Position numbers and translations under genes: made by a program
Shown: in pieces, positions 13,601-25,600 of the stretch
How the letters are laid out: every line of letters begins with the position of its first letter
How positions within the stretch are numbered: position 1 is the stretch's first letter
The notes under the pieces: generated by a model
The model's database searches: none
Told to the model about the DNA's origin: nothing
Seen by the model: only the letters and a program-made list of their open reading frames with translations
Assembly: GCA_032158295.1 (NCBI GenBank)
Contig: CM063246.1
Location: 21,404,135 to 21,468,134, forward strand
Direction: 5' to 3'
From: Pycnopodia helianthoides
Lineage: Eukaryota; Echinodermata; Asteroidea; Forcipulatida; Asteriidae
DNA length: 64,000 bases

Positions 13601-16600
13601 AAATTTTCTCTCCTCTCCGTCCCTCCCCACCCTCCCTCCCCCCTTCCCTAACAGATCCAAGGGTTCCACATTGACTACTTGGCCAAAGTGCCTGACATTA
13701 AGGACACAGTCCACAAACAGTCTCTTCTTTACCATCTGTGCACAATGGTGATTGAACAGTTCCCCGAGAGCACCGATCTGTTCTCAGAACTTGCTTCAGT
13801 CTCCAGATGTGCGAAGGTATGTGACATCAGATGAGAACAGGAGGCCCTCAGTGGTGTTCAGCAGCATCTGTAGAATAGAAATGTTTTACCAACAAAAAAT
13901 CATATTAACAGATTTCTTTGCCAGTATTTTCTTTCTCCTTTAGAGACCACACATTTTTGTCTGTCGTTACCATACCAGAGCTGCCAACTCTCCCTGATTC
14001 TGCAGAAAGTTCCCTGAAAAAATCATAAACCAATCTTTCCATGTTCTGGTGAACAAATTAGAAAATCTCCCTGATTATGGAAACTTTTGTCCTGTTATGT
14101 TGCATGTAATTCTCAATATCTCCCTGTTTGTTGCACAAAATCTTCCTGATTGTAGGATGCGAGTGTTGGTAGCTCTTGCTGGGTTTTTAGGCTCATCGAC
14201 ACAAGCAAAAGTTGCAGTCGATATGTGACGATGATACTAGTCTTGGAAAATTCCCTGAAAAGTTAATTGAAAAGTTAATTAAAAACATAAATTTTGCTTT
14301 GTTTTAAAAGTTATTGATATGTGACGATGATACTAGTCTTGGAAAATTCCCTGAAAAGTTAATTAAAAACATAAATTTTGCGTTGTTTTAAAAGTTATTG
14401 ATATCCTGAGAAATTGTAACTTAAGGGCGTGACCTTTTACCATGACCGTTTTGGTTTAATAGAAATAGGTCAAACATTGTTTGTTTTGTACAAGCCGCTT
14501 GCAGCCCCTACGGCCTCTTAAAGCTTGCAGCATATTTTACAAAATAAGTCGGGAGTTTCGTTGATCAAAATTTGCACCCATTTCAGAAGTAGAATGAGTT
14601 TGTCCAGAGAAAAAGTATGTGACTGCTCAGGCTGGTGAGGGTCATAAAGATGGTTTTAATTTTGGATTTGGTAAACTTAGGGGTTCTCCGATTGTAGGAT
14701 AACAGCACCACCCCAACCCTTCCCTTATTGCTTTTGTCGGATGTTGTAACAGGTTGATTTTGAAGTGTTGGAGACGAACCTTCACAAGATGGAAGAACAG
14801 TGTACGTCGTCGTGGGAACACCTACGCGTCATCAGCAAGCATGATAGCCATTCACCTCTGAAGAACAGGTACAGAGAAAAAAAAGCAATTTGGTTGTTTG
14901 ATTTGGGTAACACTTCATACATACAGCATTACTCTTTAGGACCCCCCCCCCCCTTCAACCTTCCCACCTTGAACATGTTTGGTAGTTTAAGGAGTTGAAC
15001 TTTTTACAGAGCGGTGTAAGCACAGAATGGTAAACAGCACAATGGAATTGGGCTGAAGAGTATGAGGACAGTATGCAAAATTGAACAAGCGGTAACTTAG
15101 GGTTGAACCTCACGTAGCCCCTGAGTTTTTCAAATGTACAACGTGGTTATAGTGCGTTGATGCCTAGCTGAAGGGGGAATTAGTGCCTGGTTGAAGAGCG
15201 TTGATGTCTGGTCATAGGGGAGATGCTGGTTGAATTAATGCCTGGTACAGGCATTGATGCCCGGTCAAGGCATTTGATGCCTGGTCCTGGGCATAATGCC
15301 GTCAAAGGGCATTGATGCTGGGTGTAGCATGATGCCTGGTCTTAGGCATTAATGCCTGGTTACAGGCATTGATGCCGTCAAAGGGCATTTGATGCCTGGT
15401 CCTAGGGCAATAATGCCCGGTCAAAGGGCATTGATGCTTGGGTGTAAGGCAATGATGCCTGGTCTTAGGGCATTAATGCCTGGTTACAGGGCATTGATGC
15501 CCGTTCAAAGGGCATTTGATGCCTGGTCCTAGGGCAATAATGCCCGGTCAAAGGGCATTGATGCTTGGGTGTAAGGCAATGATGCCTGGCCGTAGGGCAA
15601 TGATGCCTGGTCTTGGGACATTAATGCCTTGTCATAGGGCAATGATGCCTGGTCTTGGGGCATTTGATGCATGGTCAAAGGGCATTGATGCCTGGTTGTA
15701 GGGCATTAATGCCTGGTCATAGGGCATTAATGCCTGGTCTTAGGGCATTGATACCTGGTCATAGTGCAATGATGCCTGGTTGTAGGGCATTGATGCTGTG
15801 CTGTAGAGCGTTGATGCCTGGTTGTAGGCCTTTGCTGCCTAGTCATAGGGCAATATTGCCTTGTCATGGGGCATTAGTGCCTGGTCATACAGCATCAATA
15901 CCCGTTGCATTGATGTCTGGTTGTAGGACATTGATTCCTGGACATAGGGCACTGATTATACCAAAACATGTGATACCTAAAGGGTTGAACATCAAATGAT
16001 GGCTGCATTTAAGACGCATAACACCACCAATGTTATGATTAGTAATATGATTTTGACAATCGACACCCGCATCACAAACCAGGGTAGTCCCTGAAAGACG
16101 ATCACGCCGCTGCGATAATATTTGGCTCAGAGTAAACAAACATCGTCGTCAGGATGCCATATCAAAATTCATCAACTTTTAAGATGTGATAATACTTGAG
16201 ATCTATCACAACACAATGTCATGCTATCCTCCGCAGTAGAGTAAACAAGTTAAGAGTCCGTCTGCATTGACATAATGAGTACTGTGAAAATGCCCTCTTG
16301 GCTAAAAATCCACAGCGTCAAAACTGTTCTGAGATAGGATTCTAAATAGCAAAACACTTGTTTTTCAGTAAAAGGTTCGCGGATTATCATTTTAAAGGTG
16401 TGTTATAGTCATCGTGTAATCAGTGCTTGCCGAGAGTCCTGTGGAAAGCATCACCCGCGACCCCCACGACCCTGACGACCCCCACGACCCCCACATTCTA
16501 GAGCAGATTTCTTAATCACTGAGACCACCGAGCGTGGCCGGTGGGCGAGAGACCGCCAACGATTTAACTGATGTAATAGTTTTGGTGCAGCCGTCTTGTG

Positions 16601-19600
16601 TCTTCCCTTCCATTCAAAGCAGTGTGTTCTAAGCCGAGGCTGGAGGAAGTAAGAAAATAGTCTGGTCCCTTGAGTTTTAAAATTGAAATCAGTGTTGTTC
16701 TGGGCTGTTGAACACTGGGACCCTAACCAAGATGGTGGCATTATGGTCTGTATGTTGACATGAAGGTCGTGTCTGAATTGGTGGCTACGGCTATGGCTGG
16801 ATCGGGCATCATCATGTGTTGAAGTATAGGACTTCCTTAGCAACACTATTTTAGTAACAGTGTAGCGTAGCCGTAGCCGCGATTTAGATACAGCTCAGTA
16901 TCCAATACACTGCATTGAACAACACTGAAAGCCAGGTTACCAATGAGAGATAACATTTTTGAAACCAGAAATGTTAAGCAAGTCAAGTTATTGATGGGAG
17001 TGAAATTATACTATTGGATGTTCATTGTTGTTCAACTACTGGTTTTTGTGTTTATCTTTCAGACTTCAAGATTTTCTGTCAGACTGTGCTCAGCGAATCA
17101 TAGTACTTAAAATAGTTCATAAAAGAGTTATGAATAGGTATGAACATTTGTATCTCTTGTTTTTTTAACAGCCTTTTATTTAAAATGTTCTTAAAATGTC
17201 TTTAATACAGCTCTGTTTTCTTCAACAAATGTGAAACCAACTGTTTTGCCAGACAAATGATTCCTTATTTCTTTATTAAAGGTATAGTACACTTTTGGTA
17301 ACAGCTCAAAATCAGTGTCCACATTTTGTGTGATTCAACATATGCATGAACAAACAAACCTGTGAAATTTTGAGCTCAACTGGTCATCGAGGTCACGAGA
17401 AAATAGTGAAAAGATACCTTATGTGTTTTCTGTTTTTTTCAAACATCGAGTTTTTATCACGCGTGATAAAAACTATTGTTTAACTCATTTCTCAGAAACG
17501 ATAGCATTTTAGGCAGAAATTATTTTAAGGAACCCTTTCTACCATTACTTACTTTAAATCATGTAAGTTATGTGTGAATCTGTGAACATTTGTGTTTTTT
17601 GATCTTCCCAATAGTGTACAGGGCCTTTAACATACAAAATTGAGTTGCCCATTCTTAATAAATAATTTCAAATTTCTGCTTAATATTGTGAAACAAGACA
17701 AAATTCCATTAACTCCAGTAAGCGTAACAATATTTCTGGAAAATGTTGACATAACCGCCACACAAGCTCAGTCTTTTTCTGACCCAAACTTGCTGAAAAC
17801 AGATACAAGATTGCGGATGCTCATGCTTTTGGCCTTTGGTTGTTTGTTAAAGTAAACAAATTGTTGTGTCAGTGCAATACAAAAATGTTGTATCTCATTT
17901 TTGCAAAAACATTGTATCTCGCATAGAAATGCTCTGTGCAAAAAACGTTGTATCTTGCCTCGTACTTGTGTGTACTTTTGGGCTATTTTGAGTGTGATAC
18001 AACGTTTTGACAATTTCAAACTGGTGCACAAGTTAAGTGCTATTTTGGGAGACACAACATTTTTGCACTGCAGGACGAAATGAACAAAATGAAGAGTGTG
18101 AGTGCGCTGTTAGTCCCTACTTGGCTTTCAATCAACAAGACCCCAAGTCTGCAAATTTTTGCCTATACAAAAACCCTTTAAATATCCCCCCCCCCCCCTC
18201 CTCTCCCTGCTTCACTCGACAGGTTCAATCAACTACTGCTCTACCTGGGCATGACCGCCTCGTCTGCCCGGGAGACCAAGAAAACCGAGTTCTGCAAGAT
18301 AATCAGCGAGTTTGCCTTGGAGTATCGTACCACACGGGAGCGTGTGCTGGAACAGGAGAAGAAGAAAGCCAACCACCGCAAGAGGGCGATGACAAGAGGG
18401 AAGATGATTACGGAGGTGCGTTGGGGATGACCACTTTAGGAATAGGGGGAGGGGGGGGAGGGGGGAGGGGGAGAAAAACTCCCTGGGAGGGATGGATTGG
18501 ATGCGCTCTTCCGTAAACTCCTCTGGAAGGGTTAGGTCCTTGGGGTAGAAAAGAACGAGACATACATGCCGAGGGTTACACTGACAAAAATAAATGTTGA
18601 TTTTTGTTTAAAGGTTGTGGGTAACGTCAGTCGGGTGTAAATGTTCACAGATTTACACATAAAGATGGTCATGGTGGGGGAAACTTCCCTTGAAATGTTT
18701 CTCGCCTGAAATGTTTGAAAAGTCTTTTGAGAAATAAGTGAAACATTTAATTCAATCGCTTGAGCCTGAAAAGGTTTTTGAAATAGGCCACCTATTCAAG
18801 AGAATGCTTCAATCCAATCGTCTAAATTTCTAGGAACATATCAAATGTTTCTTTAGATCTAACAGCAAGATGGATTCCTCACCATATTGAGAGTGTCAAG
18901 TAATAAACCACAAGGGAAATAATTGTGGGTTTAAACAAGGAAAAGTTGACTATTGCGGGACTTGAACCTGCAACCCATTTAAACCTCGGCTGTCTCCTAT
19001 TTTTGGAGTACTTAACCAACAGTTTTACTTTATTTATTCATTTGTTTTGCGTGTAGAAGATGTGTACAATTACTGAATATTTGATTGTGGCTCGTTCCAA
19101 CCTGGAAATGAACTCAGATAAACTTGCGCCTTGCTTGGAGGGAATTTCAATGGTGGACGTTTATATCTTTTAACATCGTAACACGTTTGAATTGCTTCAG
19201 TGATTGCATTAAGGGAGCAAGTCAGCTTCTCTGGCAAGCCTCCCAGAGGCAATGTGTCATATTTATTTGGTTAAACGCCTGGGTTTTTTGTTTACGCCCT
19301 AACCTTGTACAATTATTATTCGCCCTTCATAGCTCCCGTAGGGTCAATAAACTGACGCATTTTTGCGCAAGAACGGATTCAATTTGAATTCACAGAGAAA
19401 GTTTAAGAGTGACCTTTGCAGATTTTGTGGGAAGGTTGATGCTCACTGAGAAAAGCAAGAACCTCTAGGGTAGTAACTTTTTTTTTAAAAGGGGTGAATA
19501 TAGATCTTGTCAGGCTCCTTGTATGCCTAAGACCATATTGAACACTAACTTTCACTGTACAAAAAAAAGGTACCAGACTAGTTACCCTTGCGGCCTCTAT

Positions 19601-22600
19601 TTAGTTAAATTAATTTGTAGAATCTAAACCTTAACCCATGTTCCCTGTGTGCATTAAATAATCTTGAATACTGTCATTCATTGTGCAAAGAGGTACCAGA
19701 CTGTATACCCGTCTAGCTGCAGTTTAGATTACATGGAATTGTATGGAAGGAAAACAGAAATGGCTGCACTGTCGTCACGACTTGTTGTTATTCTTTGTAG
19801 AATCTTAACCTTGGTTCATGTTCCCTGTATACATTAAGTAATAATTGTGCGAAGGGGTACCAATACCCCTCTAGCCTCAGTTTAAGTACATTGAGTTGTT
19901 TGGTAGGAAAGCAAAGATGGCTGCACTGTCCTCATGACACGTTTGCTTTTCTTTGTAGAATCTAACCTTGAGTCAAGACAAGGAAGAGGACGCCAAACTG
20001 AAGGCGCTTTTGAAGAATCACGTTGGCACCGCACCCGGTGATGAAACTCTTAAGACTCGCACAAGACAGAAGCCCACCCTGGGTAAGTTTACCAAGTTTC
20101 TCTCGTAAAACTTAACAAATAAAATATTAGTTCCAGAGATCCAGATTTAAAAAAAAGACAGCACAGGGTATATTTGCAAAAACCTACCCTCTGTCAGTTC
20201 AGCAGATGGCATTTTTATTCAGAATTCTCACCGGGCATTACCCAGCCTTGAGTGAGTTTCTCTACGCAAACTTTGCACTATAAAATCTCACACCATACAA
20301 ATACTCATCTTGGGCAGTTTTACGTTTACAAAGGACCAATGATAATGTTTAATTTTGTTTAGCTGGTAATCAGCAACAAGCAGTGTATTATGTGATATGT
20401 GCTTGTAACCAACCAAACTGCTCTCTAAATGCTTAAAGCGTCTTTCACTTGTTCCCTGTTCGTTTTCTACTTAGCCAGTAAATTTGTTAAGCAGTGTTTG
20501 TTACTAGAATCAAGTTCAGGTGTCTGGGGTTCGAGTCCGGGCAGCGGCACTTTTTGTCCTTGAGCAAGACACTTGACCAAAACTGTTTGTTGTCTTACGC
20601 ATGTAAGGGGCTTGCCCTGGTGTTTCTGGCAGTGACGTTAAATCAAGCCCCAGTGCCTCTTTAAAAAGACACTGTGTAAATGATAGAGATAGCCGTGTTA
20701 GTCTGATAAATAAAACAAGGAAGGTAGTGGCAGCACTTTAAGACCAACTAATTACATTAAAAAAGTGCATGAGCTTTCGCAGCAACAACTACTAGCATCT
20801 GAAGTAGATGTTGCTACGAAAGCTCATGCAGTTTTTTTCCCAATAATTAGGTGGTCATAAAGTTCTACCACTACCTTCCTTATTTAAATTGTATACATCA
20901 TTGAGCGTTCCCTCTTTACACAAACCTATGTGTGAGTAAAGCTTTTGTAACGCATTGCAAGCCCGATGCTTCCCTTGAGGCAACGGAGGCAATTGCCCCC
21001 CATGCCCCTGGTTCATTGCCTTGGTGCCCCCTGGATATGTTCCAGTTGAAAATTTAAATGTAGGTAACAGAGGTGCCCTTTAACTCTTTCCTGCACGGAC
21101 CGATCGCTAGCGACCGTCTTAAACCCCCTGCAGAAAAATGGTTGTAAAAGAAAAAATACAGATCCCATGGGCAAACGGTTCTCAGAATGGGAAAGAGAAC
21201 TCTTAAGGGCACTGTTGTGACTATTTTTTTGGGGGGGGGGTTGGTGATTTGCAAAAATTAAGTGAACAATTAATGTGTCAATATAATCAATTTATCACTA
21301 AAATAAATGGTGCTTGAAAGGGTTAATTAATTTTTGTTAAAACTTCCTTACACTTACAACAAGGAAGCATAGGACATACATTGTCATACCTAGATTATTT
21401 CAAGCCAAGTTAACTACTGTTGACTAGTTTTGGAGAGCCGGCAAACGAAAGTGTATTTTTTTCTTTCTTTTTTTTAGCACAACTTTTTCAGGTCTGTTTA
21501 GGTTTCACTTTGTTGTGTTTTCGTTGACTAGTTTTTTTTTTTTTACAATTCTTTGTCTCTCCGTGATCTGACTGTATCTTTTCTGCCGTGAAAAGAAATA
21601 AGTATCAGTAGAATTTGTTTTGAACGGGAGATCAGTTTACATGCGTGTAGTCACAAAAAAACAAAAAACAAAATTCTTGTCCCCGGCATTGTTGCTTCAA
21701 TCTGAAGGTAAATTTACAGACTGCGATTTGTAAGAAGCCCACCCCGGGGCGGAGTGGGTGGGCTTAGAATGTGAATAAAAGGCCGGGGAATAATGGATGA
21801 CCCATATGGGACTCTGATGCTTCAGTGAGACAATTTAAAGAAGGTTTGTTGTCGACGAGGCAAAGTGCAGCTTGTGTTTATTTGTAGATTCAACATCGAT
21901 TTCTTGTGCTAGGGAAAAAAACGATTAAATTTCATTTCAAAATATAAATAAACAGCTACTGATATAGTGGGGCAGATGAGGGGAAATATTTGGGGGAGGG
22001 GGGAGGGGGGAGGATTGTGCCTTTGATGATACAATAATGCAATATGGCACTTGGTCAGAGTATGTCCTGACCAAGATATTTGGCTGTAGGGCCATCGCAG
22101 ATTCGAGTATTGAAAAATTACAGGTAGAATAGCAATCATTTTTCAAAGTTTACAAAATGGCTGTCGCTGCTTCTCATACTACCTTTTTTTTTTCTTTTTT
22201 TTTAAAGGACAATTCTGCGATGGCCCTACAGCCTATTATCTGTCTCATGATATACTCTGATTGTGTGCCATATTGTATGCTTTTATCATCAAAGGCACAA
22301 TTCTTTTAACTTTCCTGCAGTACTAAAAGAAGTTGTGAATTTTCTTCAACAAGCAGAATACTTTCATTTGTTGACAATAGACTGTGCACAAGTCTAGCAC
22401 ATTTTCAAAACTAGACAATAACTCAAACGAAGGCTATAGTTTTCTATAATCAAATCTTCTTTTTAAATTCTTTTTGTACAAAATTCTTGAAAATAAAAAT
22501 ACCCATAGCAAGATGTTTAAATTGAATTTCAGTTTTTTATGTAATACACATAATTTGTTCAAATCAACATTGAAACAAAATTAAAACTTAGGACAGGATG

Positions 22601-25600
22601 CTTTATTTTTAGAAACCACATTTGCCAATCACGCCCGAATTTATGCGTCCAACACGTAGGTTTAATGACAACATGACCGTCAGTTGGAATTTCTTTTTTC
22701 AATTTTTTTTAACAAGTAACCGGAAACGGAGGTCTAGTTATTTCTGGGTTTTCTCTGTTATTTTGTTGAATTGATTTTGCTTTCATACTGTTTATCACTT
22801 AGTATTACACTCCCAACAACATATTTATCTTTCAACTATGTTAAACTAAAATAGCTTTACAAAAACCAAAATCCCACCCAGGTAAAACTCCATATGGTTG
22901 GGGCCACAATGGTCCCGAAAGTTTGAATACTTACACAGTCTATTTTCTATAAGAATCTGAGTTGGACTGAGCTGTGTCTCAATCCAAACTTCATCCAAAG
23001 ATGGCATAAAGTAAATGCTATTTTCTACATCGATTAAATATTAAAAGTTGGAGCTTTTTTTTCCGATTCTCTCTTCTTCTTTTTGATCTAAGTAGTTTAT
23101 AACATCATCATGCTGTTGGCTGAAAACAATTTGAAGACGTACGACAATTATGTTAAGCTATCCTTGACTTTTATTTTTTATCATTGTTAATTTTTTTTTT
23201 TTTTTTTTTTGCCTGATTAAATTTTGATTGAATAATATTCCACAATGCACAAATTTTGTTTATACTCCAACAAAATACGAAGAAATCTCATTAACGGAGC
23301 GGGTTATGCCAAATTACAGCAAATTGGACAAAGCGATTTTCTTTCTGTCTGATCTTCCAGAAAGAACGCAATTTTTGTTTTGTTTTGTACTGAAATCAAA
23401 ACATCTCTCCAAGCATCAGCTCTGAAGTTGGGCTTCGCTCAATGACCAGCATTAAGAAAGCAGGCACAGTGTTTGAGGCGCTGTATAAAGAAAAACTCGG
23501 GGACGGTTTCGCAGACACAATTGCATCTTGCTAAGAATTCAGTGATTTGGCTTGTCCCATTCATTCATTTTGTCCCTCGCAAATGAAATAAGGCTGTGGG
23601 TGAATAGTACACTGGACGGGAATTCTATAGGAGTGGATAGGATCAGGATTAATTGGATAATGTGTTAGGGGGTCTAGGCATCCAAGGCTGGCTGTAATAC
23701 GCGAGAAGAAGATATATGCGGGGAAAAAAAGTCAAGGATAATTTTTTTTTTTTCATTTTGGAATTGTTCTATCAAAAATCATGCGATTCAGAAGGAGAGG
23801 GGAGAATGTCGGCTAAAAAAAAAAAAAAAACTAAAATTGGCAAGACAATGACACAAAATCTAGACATAAGTTTCGTTATCTCAATGCAGCTCGCCCGATT
23901 TAGTGAAAGGATTGATTAGATTGTGTTTTGAGTTAAAAAACCATTTGAACAGGAAAATATTTGTTTACTGAGGCCAAGGTTAGTGTGATGAGATAGCTCT
24001 GTGGTTTTGTCTTCTCTTTCGCGACATGAGTTGGTCTGGATATGTACGAAGCCGGGAAATTAATGTGTTTGAAAGGGGTTTTTTTTATTCTTTTTTTTGT
24101 ACGGTAGGAAAAATTGAAAACGGAATTACCTCACAATGGGAATTGATTGTGGAGACATGCAAGTCATTGCGTGCATTTGCAAACAATTTTGTTTAGTGTG
24201 GAGACCTAATGAGATGAACTGTTTATTTGATCATTTTTATTTTTCTCCCCGTTATAAGTTGAAGCTCTAAAAGGTAGATTGCGTCTTTTGCAGACATGAA
24301 AAATTATGTACTTCTGAATAACATCATAACATACTTGACTGAGAGTATCCAGTGGAATTCTTTTTCGCCAGGTGTTATTTCGTCATAAAGAAAAATGCAA
24401 TTTTGTATCATTTTGAAGCAATGCTCGGCTGACAATCGTCTGATTGTTTGAGTTTTAAGACAACAAGGTTTTTTCCCGACAGCTTAAAATTGTCACCACT
24501 TGCTCTGATTTTTCTTGCTAGTCTGGACACCAGTCACAGACGGTGCTCAGCTACTTTTTCTGCTTAGGCAGAGCTATAAAAAAAAGGGCCCTTGAATTTG
24601 GTGTAATGTAGCAACAGTGTTTTTAGTCCCAATTATTCAAATCATCCATTAAACAGTCACCAAGCAAGTCGCTGTACCAAACATTGTTTAACTCGCAATT
24701 CGCTCAAAGTTAAGCGTTAGCTTCCGGCCAAGCAAGTCATTTTTTTATCGGGCATTACTTGAAACTCAACTCGCAAAGGGCTTTATTTGTGTCACTCGCT
24801 GTTGAAACGCCACTCAGCGAAGACTCTTATTGTTGAGAGAGAGAAGAAAAAAAATGTTGTGAAATGTTCCACTGACTAATAGGAATTTGAGGTATGAAAT
24901 GTTTGTGACAGACCGACCATCCCATGGGATGGGAAAGGGATAGCACACAAGGATAGTTCATGCAAGAAATATTTTATCCAGAAATGCCTAGTCAGGTGAA
25001 ATTATGACGTCCCCCCTAGGTGATCTAGACGGATCATTTTTGATATACTTGGGCGAAGACCCAGATTGTAAGTGGTTGACCCAGTTGTGCATATTTCACA
25101 AAGTGCCGAGCCGAGATGTAATCACCTGTTTACAGTTTGCTTGGGCTGTTGTCCTTTTCTTTCCTTGGAGTTCTTTAGAAAATTAGCAGATGCAGTTTTA
25201 GACCGGTGGATAACAGTTTGCCCACGTTTACCGTCAATAAAACTTAAACTGTAAGGCTGAATGCGTTGAAAATGAAACAGTATGTGTTGAGCCTCATTTA
25301 ACTTAATTGAGCATAGTCGTGTTGCCGCCGTTTTTTCGTCTTTTCCCCAGTGTGCAGTAATAATCAGAACTGTTGATCATTATTGAGCACATGAGGGGCC
25401 ACACTTTGTACAGTAATTTAAAAGGTAGATTGATAAATAGTTGTGAGTATTTCAAAGTTTGAAATAATTGTTTTTGTTTTTTATTTATTTTTATTTTTTT
25501 ATGGGGGGGGGGATGCAAACAGTTTTTAGCATTCTAAATTCCAGTGCATATAGTGTTTAAATTGTACAATAGTGTGTTTCATCATGCCAAACACACACTT

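Noticed and set aside
15516..15999. Met-Pro-Gly repeat proteins
   Set aside because: They are frames through a 21-bp minisatellite inside an intron.
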